From: Nanobdellota archaeon
GTDB taxonomy: Archaea > Nanobdellota > Nanobdellia > SCGC-AAA011-G17 > ARS1403
Reading direction: 5' to 3'
DNA length: 49,295 nt
Assembly: GCA_002688095.1 (NCBI GenBank)
Contig: NZCA01000007.1
Span: 1 to 49,295, forward strand
Shown: positions 16,262-24,569 of the stretch, piece after piece
Layout: every line of letters begins with the position of its first letter
Numbering within the stretch: position 1 is the first letter of the stretch
Program-made: the position numbers and the translations under genes
Notes under the pieces: generated by a model
Seen by the model: the letters and a program-made list of their open reading frames with translations, nothing else
Database searches by the model: none
Told to the model about the DNA's origin: nothing

Positions 16262-16839
16262 TTTGATACAATTTTATAGACAATGAGAGATAATATAAAT
16301 CCTACTATTAGATCTATTAAGTAATGTGTTTTGACTAGTAAGATAGAGATGGCTATAATTAGGGTTGAAATAAGCAAGATATTTCCTAGTTTTTTGTTTT
16401 CTTTTCTTATGTATAAGGAAGAGAGCATCATTAAAGACATGTGGAGGCTGGGGAAAATGGTGTATGCAGGAAGGATTTTATAGAAAAATTGGATTGTACT
16501 ATAGTAAATTCCAGTTCCTTCAACTAAAGGTCTTACTAATTTTATAGGATAGATTAGAAGTATGACTATGGTTGTTATTATTGTTATTAAATATGCTTTG
16601 ACCATTTGATTAAATATGTTTTTATTTTTAATTAGAAAAAGAGGGAGGATCACTAAAGGAACTGCTAAGAAATAAATGGGGAAGAATTCCGGAATATAGG
16701 GAATGTTATTTTCAAAAGGAAAAATATAGATAGAATGACTGGGAGCTTTGATTAAGCCGTTAAAAAATTTGGTTCCTACAAAAGCTAAAGTCCAAATTAT
16801 GAAAACTTTTATTGAGATCTTAAGTCTGTCTTTGTTCAT
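16258..16839 (-). CDS. PAP2/AUR1-like membrane phosphatase or phosphotransferase
   Basis: 193 aa with about five to six membrane segments. Two PAP2-superfamily signatures are present in the AUR1/inositol-phosphotransferase form: FPSLHMS (about residues 129-135, the PSxH motif) and KTHYLIDLIVG (about residues 169-179, the H-x(3)-D motif). Members hydrolyse or transfer phosphate groups of lipids such as isoprenoid diphosphates or phospho-inositol lipids. The substrate here is unknown. It overlaps its neighbours by ATGA. Next to an alpha/beta hydrolase and another membrane protein, a role in lipid or polyprenol metabolism is a reasonable guess. Confidence 0.75.
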   Translation of the reverse strand: MNKDRLKISIKVFIIWTLAFVGTKFFNGLIKAPSHSIYIFPFENNIPYIPEFFPIYFLAVPLVILPLFLIKNKNIFNQMVKAYLITIITTIVILLIYPIKLVRPLVEGTGIYYSTIQFFYKILPAYTIFPSLHMSLMMLSSLYIRKENKKLGNILLISTLIIAISILLVKTHYLIDLIVGFILSLIVYKIVSK

Positions 16840-17621
16840 TTTATAAAATCTTGAATTTCTTTTGCGATTAATTCAGCTTTTTTTAAGGGAAGGGCATGAG
16901 TGCCTTTTAGAATTTCTAATTTACTAGTTTTTATGTATTTGTGCATTCTTTTCTCTATTTTTGGAGAGAATAATTCATCTTTAGTACTAGCAATGATTAA
17001 AGTAGGAATTTTTATTTGTTTTATTAAAGAAGTTAAATCTAAATTTGTTATATTTTTAATGCATTCGAATTGCATTTCTCGACGGTAAAACATATTTTTG
17101 AGGACTAGAGTAAAGTTAGAATTATTTTTTAATTTAGAGAAATCTCTATATTTATACAGCTTTTTTAAAAAAGTATGGGTTACTATTTTTGTAATGAATC
17201 TGTCTATTGGACCAATAAAATAAAGATACCATTTAGGAATGGGATTTTTGTAAGTAGTATTAAGTAGAATTAATTTTTTTAGTTTGGATTTGTAGAATTT
17301 ATAGAAAATTAAGGAAATCATCCCCTCTAAACTATGGCCGATTAGGATTACTTTTTTTATTTTTTCTTTGTTTAGAATTTCATTTAAATCCTGAGCGAAG
17401 TCTTCTAATTGGTAAGAATCAAAGAAAGCGTTTTTACCATGGCCTCTTAAGTCTTGGTAGAGAATGGGATGGTTTTGTTTTTTGAAATACTCTAAGATAG
17501 GTTTCCAGACTGTCCAATTAACTCCTAAACCATGTAGAAATACTAAAACTGGTTTTTTTGATTTTTTATTTATAAAATTGTAATAAATTTTCTTTTCTTT
17601 GGATAAATACAAGTTAATCAC
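16836..17621 (-). CDS. Alpha/beta hydrolase
   Basis: 261 aa. The start is GTG at 17621. The fold signature is clear: VLVFLHGLGVNWTVW (oxyanion region), DLRGHGKN, the nucleophile elbow GHSLEG (Ser about residue 99), an acid region IIASTKDELFSP, and the catalytic His in KGTHALPL near the end. No signal peptide is seen, so it is cytoplasmic. The closest general class is esterase/lipase/haloperoxidase-like; the substrate cannot be read from sequence. It overlaps the membrane protein gene upstream by 8 bases and the PAP2-like gene downstream by 4. Confidence 0.8.
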   Translation of the reverse strand: MINLYLSKEKKIYYNFINKKSKKPVLVFLHGLGVNWTVWKPILEYFKKQNHPILYQDLRGHGKNAFFDSYQLEDFAQDLNEILNKEKIKKVILIGHSLEGMISLIFYKFYKSKLKKLILLNTTYKNPIPKWYLYFIGPIDRFITKIVTHTFLKKLYKYRDFSKLKNNSNFTLVLKNMFYRREMQFECIKNITNLDLTSLIKQIKIPTLIIASTKDELFSPKIEKRMHKYIKTSKLEILKGTHALPLKKAELIAKEIQDFIK

Positions 17622-17979
17622 CTAACTTTTTTTCAATTATGATTACAGAGATAATTATTACTATTAAAGTGGATATTTGAGAATAAGGAGACCAGTAAGC
17701 CCAGAAAGAAGGAGACGTTAGAGGTTTATTTATTAAATAAGCTAGATAGAAAGGTAAGGCTGAGATTTGATCTGCTATTAAGCCTAAAGTAACTGCTAAG
17801 ATATATTTTGAAAATTCTTTATGTTTTAAAAAGAAATAAATTACTAGTAAAGCAATTCCTATGTAAATATGGTGGAATTCATCTGTGTATAAGGTGCTGG
17901 TTCTGGGTATGAAATAAAGAAAAAGTCTGACTATAATTATTGTTAATAAGAATACTAGTGTGAATTTTGAAAGTTTCAT
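17614..17979 (-). CDS. Small membrane protein, unknown function
   Basis: 121 aa with about four membrane helices. Polar features include DEFHHIYIGIALL near residue 33, and GLIADQISALPFYLAY. The His pair next to an acidic residue in a membrane segment could bind metal or lie in an active site, but I recognise no family. It overlaps gatC upstream (ATGA) and the hydrolase downstream, so it is a fixed member of the aspS-gatC-gatA operon. Confidence 0.65.
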   Translation of the reverse strand: MKLSKFTLVFLLTIIIVRLFLYFIPRTSTLYTDEFHHIYIGIALLVIYFFLKHKEFSKYILAVTLGLIADQISALPFYLAYLINKPLTSPSFWAYWSPYSQISTLIVIIISVIIIEKKLGD

Positions 17980-18260
17980 AATGCTTTGGGTCCTTTAAAA
18001 TAACCATCCTGTTTGTGTTTGGTGTTTTGTAAAGCTTTTTCTTGTTTAAGACAATTTTTGGGAATGTCTTCTCGTGTAATGTCTTTAACTTCTAAAGGTT
18101 GAAAGGATGGTTTAAGTTTTTCTACCTTTGCTGATGAAATTTCTTTGAAAGCTTCTAAGATTTCTTTTAATTGGGGTAGAAATTCTTTTATTTCTGTTTC
18201 TGTTAAGTTTAATCTAGCATTTTTAGCTACTTTTTCTATTAAATCTTTATCTACTTTCAT
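17976..18260 (-). CDS. gatC: Asp/Glu-tRNA amidotransferase subunit C (GatC)
   Basis: 94 aa, the usual GatC size. GatC wraps around GatA and stabilises the GatAB complex. The N-terminus (IEKVAKNARLNLTETEIKEF) and the C-terminus ending GYFKGPKAL, comparable to the YFKVP motif of the family, are diagnostic. It follows aspS by 32 bases and overlaps the small membrane protein gene. The short spacer from aspS contains one of the window's stem-loop elements, in antisense orientation. Confidence 0.9.
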   Translation of the reverse strand: MKVDKDLIEKVAKNARLNLTETEIKEFLPQLKEILEAFKEISSAKVEKLKPSFQPLEVKDITREDIPKNCLKQEKALQNTKHKQDGYFKGPKAL

Positions 18261-18262
18261 TT

Positions 18263-18290
18263 GAATCTTTTTGGAAAAGCTTCACCAAAA
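18263..18290 (+). repeat. Stem-loop element between aspS and gatC
   Basis: On the plus strand, GAA-T-CTTTT (18263-18271), loop TGG and AAAAG-C-TTC (18275-18283) form a stem with one mismatch, with the tail ACCAAAA. The flanking genes run on the minus strand, so this copy is antisense to its transcript. Confidence 0.6.
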
Positions 18291-18292
18291 GT

Positions 18293-20065
18293 TTATTTTC
18301 CTCCTCTCTTTTTAGCAATATCTACTTTAATATGTAAATCAGTTAATTGTTGAGTTGAAGGTTCGGTTGGACAATTATCCATGGGATTTTGAGCTGCTTT
18401 GTTTTTAGGGAAAGCTATTACCTCTCTAATATCTGTCTGGCCGAGTAAAATAGTTACGATTCTATCAAAACCTAATCCCATACCTCCATGAGGGGGACCG
18501 GCGTAATCATAAGCTTTTAATAAAAATCCAAATTTTTGTTGAGCTTCTTTTTCATCTATATTAATGACTTTGAATACTTTTTGTTGTAATTTTGGGTCTG
18601 AGATTCTTATGGAACCGGAGCCTAATTCGGTTCCATTTAAAACCAGGTCAAATAAATTGCCTAAAACTTTTTCTGGAGCAGATTCTAGGTGTTTTAAAGT
18701 TTCAGGAGTGGGATGGGAGAAAATATGGTGCATAGGATCCCATTTACTTTCCCCTTCATTGTATTCAAATAAGGGGTAGTCTGTAACCCAACAGAATTTG
18801 AAATCATCTTTTTTAATTAAATCTAGTTTTTTCCCTAATTCAATTCTTAATTCAGCTAAGATTTCGTTTACTTTGTTTGTTTTATCTGCTATGAAAAATA
18901 AAGTAGAATCTTTTTCAGGTTTAAGTTTTTTAATTAAATCTTTTTGTAAAGATTCTGGGAAGAATTTGACTATGGAAGATTCTAAGTTTTTACCGTCGTA
19001 ACGCATCCAGGCCATACCTTTAGCTCCTAATTTTTGAGCAAAATCAATTAGAGAATCTATTTCTTTTCTTCCAATAGATCTTGGAGCTACTAAAGCCTTT
19101 ATGGTTTTTTGAGTTTTGAAAACTTCAAAGTTAGATTTTATAGCTAGATCTGTTATATCTACTAAAATTAAAGGATTTCTTAAGTCGGGTTTATCTATAC
19201 CATATTTATCCATGGCCTCTTGATAAGTTAAAACTGGAAATTTGTCTAATTTTTTGTTTAGAACTTCTTTAACTACAGATTTCATTAAAGCTTCTACTAA
19301 ATCTCTAATATCTTGATCATCTACAAAAGACATTTCAAAATCTAATTGAGAATGTTCAGGCTGTCTGTCTGTTCTTAGGTCTTCGTCTCTCATACAAATA
19401 GCAGGTAGTTGGAAATATCTGTCAACTCCGGATATCATTAAGATTTGTTTGTATAATTGAGGAGATTGAGGCAGAGCGTAGAATTTTCCTGGGTTAACTC
19501 TAGATGGGACAATGTAATCTCTTGCGCCTTCTGGAGTGGGTTTAACCATCATGGGTGTTTGAATTTCCATGAAATTTTGTTCTTCCATAAATTTTCTAGA
19601 AGCTTGCATTATTTTTTGTCTGAATTTTAGGTTTTTTTGCATAATCGGCCTTCTTAAATCTAAATATCTGTATTGTAATCTTAAATCTTCAGTGGGAGTG
19701 ATTCTATCTTCTATTTCGAATGGCGGGGTTTTGGATTTAGAGAAAATATTTAGTTTTTTTATGAAAACTTCAATTTCTCCAGTTGTTAAATTAGAATTGG
19801 CCATGCCTTTTTTTCTAGGTTTTACTGTTCCCGTGACTTGGATACAATCTTCTCTGCGTAATTGATCTGCTAATTTGGGGGTTTTCCTTTCAAATTCTGG
19901 GTCAAAAACTATTTGGGTTAAGCCGTATCTATCTCTTAAATCTATGAAGATAATGCCTCCATGGTCTCTTCTGTTTTGAACCCAACCACATAGGGTGGTT
20001 TCTTTATTCTTGTCCTTAGCTGTTAATTGATTACAAGTATGTGTTCTTAAACTGGTTTTAGGCAT
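18293..20065 (-). CDS. aspS: Aspartyl-tRNA synthetase, bacterial-type
   Basis: 590 aa, the length of bacterial AspRS; archaeal enzymes are about 430-440 aa. Blocks in order: OB-fold anticodon-binding domain (CGWVQNRRDHGGIIFIDLRDRYG), motif 2 region ICMRDEDLRTDRQPEHSQLDFEMSF, a GAD-type insertion (about residues 290-400), and motif 3 GPPHGGMGLGFDRIV. The end, FPKNKAAQNPMDNCPTEPS, is bacterial-like. It charges tRNA-Asp. Because it is cotranscribed with gatC and gatA it is probably non-discriminating and also makes Asp-tRNA-Asn for amidation (inference). The bacterial form in an archaeal context suggests lateral transfer. It is the first gene of its operon. Confidence 0.93.
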   Translation of the reverse strand: MPKTSLRTHTCNQLTAKDKNKETTLCGWVQNRRDHGGIIFIDLRDRYGLTQIVFDPEFERKTPKLADQLRREDCIQVTGTVKPRKKGMANSNLTTGEIEVFIKKLNIFSKSKTPPFEIEDRITPTEDLRLQYRYLDLRRPIMQKNLKFRQKIMQASRKFMEEQNFMEIQTPMMVKPTPEGARDYIVPSRVNPGKFYALPQSPQLYKQILMISGVDRYFQLPAICMRDEDLRTDRQPEHSQLDFEMSFVDDQDIRDLVEALMKSVVKEVLNKKLDKFPVLTYQEAMDKYGIDKPDLRNPLILVDITDLAIKSNFEVFKTQKTIKALVAPRSIGRKEIDSLIDFAQKLGAKGMAWMRYDGKNLESSIVKFFPESLQKDLIKKLKPEKDSTLFFIADKTNKVNEILAELRIELGKKLDLIKKDDFKFCWVTDYPLFEYNEGESKWDPMHHIFSHPTPETLKHLESAPEKVLGNLFDLVLNGTELGSGSIRISDPKLQQKVFKVINIDEKEAQQKFGFLLKAYDYAGPPHGGMGLGFDRIVTILLGQTDIREVIAFPKNKAAQNPMDNCPTEPSTQQLTDLHIKVDIAKKRGGK

Positions 20066-20117
20066 ATTTATTATTAAGAATGAGTTGTTTTTTAAATGTT
20101 TTTACTTTAAGGGATTC

Positions 20118-21104
20118 ATGAAAACCCTGGATTTAGATAAGAAAGTAAAATTGCCCATGTTTATGCCTGTGGCCACTAAATTAAGCACTAAATTGTTAAG
20201 TTTAAAAGAAGTGGAGGAAATGGATTTCTCTACTGTAATTTGTAATTCTTTTTTATTATATTTAGATCCGGGTTTAGATTTAATTAAGAAAGCTGGAGGA
20301 TTAAGAGAATTTACTGGAACTAAATTAAGTTTTTTTAGTGATTCTGGCGGTTTTCAGATGATTTCAGATGAGTTTTTAGTTGGAATTAGTAAAAAAGGGT
20401 TGAAATTAAGAAGTCCGTATGATAAAAGTATTCATGATTTGACTCCTGAAAAGTCTATGGAAATTCAAACAAAATTAGGAGCTGATGTGGTGATGTGTTT
20501 AGATTATATGCCCCGATATGGAGATAAAAAGGAAGATATAGAAAATAGTGTTAATTTAACCTATGAATGGGCTAAAAGGTGTAAAGAATCATATAAAGGA
20601 AAAGGAAAATTATTTTGTATTGTTCAAGGGGGGATTTATAAGGGTTTAAGAAAGAAAAGTGCGGAGTTGTTAAAAAGTTTAGATTTTGATGGGTATGCTA
20701 TTGGAGGTCTTGGTATAGGGGAGACTAAAGAAGAAATATTTGAGATTGTTAAGTATACTGTTAAGTTATTACCTAAAGATAAACCCATTTATTTAATGGG
20801 CATTGGGGTTCCGGAAGATATTCAAGAATTTATAAAATTAGGAGTAGATATTTTTGATTCTTGTTATCCAGCCAGGGTTGGAAGACATGGATTGGTGTTT
20901 ACTTCTAAAGGAAATTTAGACTTAGAGAAAGGGAAGTTTAAGGAAGATTTTAATCCAATAGAAAAAGATTGTAAATGTGAAGCTTGTAAGCAAAGTAGAG
21001 CTTATATCCATTATTTGATTAAAATTAAAGAGCCCCTAGGGAAAAGATTAATGAGTTTGCATAATTTGGAGTTTGTGAAGAATTTACTTTCTGCGTCTAG
21101 CTAA
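20118..21104 (+). CDS. tgt: tRNA-guanine transglycosylase, bacterial queuine type
   Basis: 328 aa from the ATG at 20118; an upstream alternative start adds 11 residues without support. It exchanges guanine at tRNA position 34 (bacterial type) rather than position 15 (archaeal archaeosine type). Landmarks: PMFMPVATK, SDSGGFQ with the substrate-binding Asp, FCIVQGG, GYAIGGLGIGE, GVDIFDSCYPARVGRHG, and the zinc site CKCEACKQSRAYIHYL with a final LHNL. The zinc region and the length are bacterial/eukaryotic-like. The PUA-containing C-terminal part of archaeal TGT is absent. No queuosine biosynthesis genes are in the window. It converges on and overlaps the translin gene by 21 bases. Confidence 0.85.
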   Translation: MKTLDLDKKVKLPMFMPVATKLSTKLLSLKEVEEMDFSTVICNSFLLYLDPGLDLIKKAGGLREFTGTKLSFFSDSGGFQMISDEFLVGISKKGLKLRSPYDKSIHDLTPEKSMEIQTKLGADVVMCLDYMPRYGDKKEDIENSVNLTYEWAKRCKESYKGKGKLFCIVQGGIYKGLRKKSAELLKSLDFDGYAIGGLGIGETKEEIFEIVKYTVKLLPKDKPIYLMGIGVPEDIQEFIKLGVDIFDSCYPARVGRHGLVFTSKGNLDLEKGKFKEDFNPIEKDCKCEACKQSRAYIHYLIKIKEPLGKRLMSLHNLEFVKNLLSASS

Positions 21105-21719
21105 ATGAAAAGCAATGTCCTCTAATTTTCTTAGGTTATATTTAATTTGGTCAGCTTTTTTCCTTAAGTCGTTGTCTCTAATATCCAAAGCTAAGAATTC
21201 TCCGTAGATTAGATCTACAACCTCTTTTAACATGATGGCTTCTTCGGGTTTGCGTTTAATAACTAAATTATTGGCTTTACGCATTAATTCTCCAGTTAGA
21301 TCACATAAACCAGCTAAATAATCCGGAGCTGAGACAAATAAATAATGTTGAGAAGGTAATTTATGATTTTTAAGAACTTCAAACATGGCAACAGCTTCTA
21401 CATATTCCTGCATAGCTGTTTTATAGAAAGAAGAGAATTGTAATTCTCCCCTAGTTCTTAATTTAGAAACTTTAGTTTTAATATCAATTATTAATTGGGG
21501 GATGTTTTTATCATCCCTGTGGATGCCATAAATAATTTGTTTAGAAAGTTTAATGATTTCTCTAGATTTTTTAATAACATCCTCGCGTCTTTTTTCAAAA
21601 AGTTCCATTTCTTTTTGGATTTTATTAAAATCGGCCTTGTCTATTAAAGGACCCCTGGGAGAACGAATTCTTTTAGAATGTTTAGGAGCCTCTTTTTTAG
21701 TATGATGTTTTTTTATCAT
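21084..21719 (-). CDS. Translin-family protein
   Basis: 211 aa. After a basic N-terminus (MIKKHHTKKEAPKHSKRIR) the body is all helical. The phrase REIIKLSKQIIYGIHR (about residues 53-69), and later SSFYKTAMQEYVEAVAMFEVL and YLAGLCDLTGELMRKANNLV, are typical of translin/TRAX-like proteins. These form ring-shaped oligomers that bind, and in TRAX cut, single-stranded RNA or DNA. Acidic residues compatible with a TRAX-like catalytic site are present (EYVEAVAMFE) but not proven. Basic N-terminal tails are common in archaeal members. It is divergent from the UbiB-like gene. Confidence 0.8.
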   Translation of the reverse strand: MIKKHHTKKEAPKHSKRIRSPRGPLIDKADFNKIQKEMELFEKRREDVIKKSREIIKLSKQIIYGIHRDDKNIPQLIIDIKTKVSKLRTRGELQFSSFYKTAMQEYVEAVAMFEVLKNHKLPSQHYLFVSAPDYLAGLCDLTGELMRKANNLVIKRKPEEAIMLKEVVDLIYGEFLALDIRDNDLRKKADQIKYNLRKLEDIAFHLARRRK

Positions 21720-21759
21720 AATTTAAGAAAGAATTCAGAATTATTTAAGGTTTTGGTTT

Positions 21760-21772
21760 CAAAAGATATTTA
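21760..21772 (+). promoter_or_regulatory. TATA box for the UbiB-like operon
   Basis: ATATTTATATTTG lies about 27 bases upstream of the ATG at 21797. It supports that start over an upstream in-frame TTG. Confidence 0.5.
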
Positions 21773-21796
21773 TATTTGTTCCATTTAGGTTTTAGT

Positions 21797-23443
21797 ATGT
21801 TTAATATTAAACATACGTATAAAGATGCTAAAAGACTGAAACAAATAGCTACGGCCTTATTTAAAGTGGGTTTGGGGTATTATCTAGAGGAGTTAAAACT
21901 GAATCATCATTTATTCTGGCATCAAAGAATACAAAAACAGGAAAAACCCCGAGATTTGCCTCAAAAAGTAAGGATGGTTATGGATGAATTAGGGGGGAGT
22001 TTTGTTAAATTAGGGCAGTTATTAAGTTTAAGATCGGATTTAATTCCAGAGGAATATTGTGAGGAGTTTAGTAAATTACAAGATGGGGTTACACCCTTTG
22101 CCTATGGTGCTGTAAAAGGTACTATTGAAAAAGAATCAAAGCATAAGTTAAGCCAGATTTTTTCTTATTTTGACAAAGAGCCTGTTGCTTCTGCATCTAT
22201 AGGACAAGTGCATAAGGCCAGATTGTTAAATGGGGAGAGAGTGGTGGTTAAGATTCAAAGGCCGAAAATAAAAGAGATTATGAATCAAGATATTGATTTG
22301 TTGTATTATTTAGTAGATTTATTACAAAAGAAATTTGAGAATATAAGAGAACATAATTTGAGAGAGATTGTGGATGAGTTTAAGAGATATACCTTAGATG
22401 AATTAGATTATTTGAAAGAAGGCAGGAATATTGACAAATTCTTTAATAATTTTAAAGATTCTGAGACCGTAAGGGTGCCTAAATTGTATAAAGATTTTAC
22501 AACTCAGAAAGTTTTGACTATGAGTTATATTGATGGGATTCCCATTGATGATAAAGAAGGTTTTGAGGAATGGGGGTGTGATGATTCTGTTGTGGCAAAG
22601 AATCTAGCAAATTGTTTTTTAAAGCAGGTGTTTGAGTTTGGATTTTTTCATGCGGACTCGCATCCCGCTAATGTTTTTGTTTTACCGGAAAATAAAATTG
22701 CTTTGTTAGATTATGGAATTTGTGGACATTTAACAGAAGAGATGAAGGAAAACTTATTGGACATGTTAATTAGTTTGGTGCATAGAGACATTAATAATGT
22801 GGTGGATTGTTTCTTGGGAATGGGGGTTTTAGAAGAGAAAGATGAGAAGTTAGTGAGTGAGTTAGGAATGATTGTGGAAGAGCATGCAGAAAGTAGTATG
22901 GAAGAGATTGATGTGGTTAAATTATTTAATGAATTAACTTTTGTGGCTAGGAAATATAAATTTAAACTGCCAGTGGATTTTATTTTATTGGTGAAAGCAA
23001 TAGTGACTTGTGAGGGTGTGGGTAGAAGTTTAGATTCTAAATTTAAATTATCAGATTCTTTACATGGATATGTGGATGACTTAACAGCTAGAAGATTAAA
23101 GCCGGGGCATGTGATAAAGGCTTTTGTAGATGATGTGAATGAATTTAAATCCAATATGAAATTAATTCCTACCCAAGTAAATCAGATTTTAGCGAGATTA
23201 AAGGGAGGAGGATTGGGGGTGCAGTTTGAGAGAAAAGATTTAGTACAATTAGAAAGAGAGATGGAGAGAAGCACTAATAGAGTCAGTATGGGTGTGATAA
23301 TTGCGGCTTTGATAGTTGCAAGTGCAATTGTTTTACAAGCAGGCAAGGGAAATTGGTTAGCATTTTTAGGATTTTTAACCGCAATCTTTTTAACTATTAA
23401 TATTATTACGTCTGTTATAAAAGAAAGGAGGGTTATAGTATGA
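21797..23443 (+). CDS. ABC1/AarF/UbiB-family atypical protein kinase
   Basis: 548 aa from the ATG at 21797. Family motifs: KLGQLLSLRSDLIP (the KxGQ region), the Ala-rich loop ASASIGQVHKA in place of a kinase Gly-rich loop, VVVKIQRP with the conserved Lys, FFHADSHPANVFV (catalytic loop), and LLDYGICG (metal-binding DYG). Two C-terminal membrane helices (about residues 490-545) anchor it. Bacterial and eukaryotic relatives support ubiquinone or other isoprenoid lipid metabolism by ATPase/kinase activity. The lipid role in this organism is unknown. The next gene overlaps by ATGA and is a phasin-like protein, a pairing also known in bacteria. Confidence 0.88.
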   Translation: MFNIKHTYKDAKRLKQIATALFKVGLGYYLEELKLNHHLFWHQRIQKQEKPRDLPQKVRMVMDELGGSFVKLGQLLSLRSDLIPEEYCEEFSKLQDGVTPFAYGAVKGTIEKESKHKLSQIFSYFDKEPVASASIGQVHKARLLNGERVVVKIQRPKIKEIMNQDIDLLYYLVDLLQKKFENIREHNLREIVDEFKRYTLDELDYLKEGRNIDKFFNNFKDSETVRVPKLYKDFTTQKVLTMSYIDGIPIDDKEGFEEWGCDDSVVAKNLANCFLKQVFEFGFFHADSHPANVFVLPENKIALLDYGICGHLTEEMKENLLDMLISLVHRDINNVVDCFLGMGVLEEKDEKLVSELGMIVEEHAESSMEEIDVVKLFNELTFVARKYKFKLPVDFILLVKAIVTCEGVGRSLDSKFKLSDSLHGYVDDLTARRLKPGHVIKAFVDDVNEFKSNMKLIPTQVNQILARLKGGGLGVQFERKDLVQLEREMERSTNRVSMGVIIAALIVASAIVLQAGKGNWLAFLGFLTAIFLTINIITSVIKERRVIV

Positions 23444-23697
23444 AGAAAAAAAGAGGGAAAAGTTCTACGAAAAAGAGTACAAGGGCAAGTACTAATAAAG
23501 TTAAGAAATTAATTAATACCGGTTTTTTATTGAGTGTAGGCGTGGCTTCTATTGCTAAAGAAAATGTAGACAAACTTGTTATGGATTTGGTTAAGAAAGG
23601 GAAGCTAAATGAAAAAGATGGTAGAAAATTAGTACAAGATTTGATTAAAAGAAGTAAAAAGGAAAGAGATAGGATACAAGCCATAATTAAACATTAA
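23440..23697 (+). CDS. Phasin-like small protein
   Basis: 85 aa. A Lys/Arg/Ser/Thr-rich N-terminus (MKKKRGKSSTKKSTRAS) is followed by a helical part with NTGFLLSVGVASIAKENVDKLVMDLVKKGKLNEKDGRKLVQDL. This is the pattern of phasin-superfamily/PhaF-I-like helical proteins, a TG....G...A.E...K....L...G.......G....... layout. A strong AAGGAGGG site at 23423-23430 and the ATGA overlap fix the start and couple it to the UbiB-like kinase. It probably binds membrane or lipid surfaces, or the kinase itself. The antisense frame in this region is a shadow. Confidence 0.7.
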   Translation: MKKKRGKSSTKKSTRASTNKVKKLINTGFLLSVGVASIAKENVDKLVMDLVKKGKLNEKDGRKLVQDLIKRSKKERDRIQAIIKH

Positions 23698-24569
23698 TGA
23701 GTTGTTATGAAGTTATAAATTTCTTCAAAAGCAGCTTGTTCATTTTCTATACTTGCGTGAGTAGAGTTTCCTAAATTGATTAATTCTTTGTCTTTAGATT
23801 GGACATTGTTGAAAATGTAGTTAGCAGATTCTGGGAGGACTGTTTTATCATTATCGGATTGGAAGATTAAAAGAGGTTCAGTTACTTTTTTTATATTTAA
23901 TTGTTTTATTAGATCTTGGAGTTCTAAAATGGAAGATAAGGGTATAGAGTCATAAACAACTCTTTTTTCATTTATGAATCCAATTATTGATTCTGGTTTT
24001 TTCTCTACGTAAGTTTCTACTATACTGATTATGGAAATAAAAGGAAGCCAACGGTTGGCTAGAAAAATAGCCGCGTTTAAAGTCATAAGTCCATCTAAAT
24101 TTTTTTTAGAAGCTAAATCTAGAGCCAGGGTACCACCCATGGAAAAGCCTAGGACAAATTTTTTTTCAGTATTTAGTTTTTCTAAACTTTCTTCGACTAC
24201 AGATTGCCATTCCTGATATGTGGATTCTCTGAGGTCTTTAGGATGGGTGCCATGACCGGGGAGGAGAGGAACGTGGATAGTGATTCCCTTTTCAGATAAG
24301 AATTCAACTAACTCTCTGAAGTCACTGGGACTGGAACTATAACCATGAATTAAGAGTAGACCAACCTTTCCATCACCTTCTCTAAAAACGGGTTCGGCTC
24401 CGACAATAATTCCATCAGGATTTCTTTCCTGTTGATTAGCTACGTAATTAACCCCCATTTCGTTTACAGTTCGACTTAGAACTATGAGAAAGAGAACTAA
24501 AAGAAGGGAAGTTATCCAACCTCTTTTTTTTACAAGTTCACTTAAAAATTTATTTTCGATAAATTTCAT
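23694..24569 (-). CDS. Membrane-anchored alpha/beta hydrolase (esterase/lipase type)
   Basis: 291 aa. An N-terminal membrane anchor (residues about 18-38) precedes the hydrolase domain. The domain has GLLLIHGYSSSPSDFREL (oxyanion), VPLLPGHGTHPKDL, the nucleophile GFSMGG (Ser about residue 145), QSDNDKTV (acid) and NSTHASI (His about 272). This resembles carboxylesterase/monoacylglycerol lipase proteins such as Est30. The substrate is unknown. The orientation of the anchor suggests the catalytic part faces outside or the membrane surface. Its ATG overlaps the gatE stop, so it is the last gene of the TrmB-HE2-gatE operon. Confidence 0.8.
   Translation of the reverse strand: MKFIENKFLSELVKKRGWITSLLLVLFLIVLSRTVNEMGVNYVANQQERNPDGIIVGAEPVFREGDGKVGLLLIHGYSSSPSDFRELVEFLSEKGITIHVPLLPGHGTHPKDLRESTYQEWQSVVEESLEKLNTEKKFVLGFSMGGTLALDLASKKNLDGLMTLNAAIFLANRWLPFISIISIVETYVEKKPESIIGFINEKRVVYDSIPLSSILELQDLIKQLNIKKVTEPLLIFQSDNDKTVLPESANYIFNNVQSKDKELINLGNSTHASIENEQAAFEEIYNFITTH

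Noticed and set aside
22711-23154. 147-codon antisense ORF in the UbiB-like gene
   Set aside because: Shadow of a well-conserved gene; no promoter and no recognisable protein features.
23433-23684. Antisense ORF opposite the phasin-like gene
   Set aside because: Low-complexity Leu/Phe/Ser composition from the complementary strand of a Lys-rich gene; the plus-strand gene has a strong ribosome-binding site and stop-start overlap.
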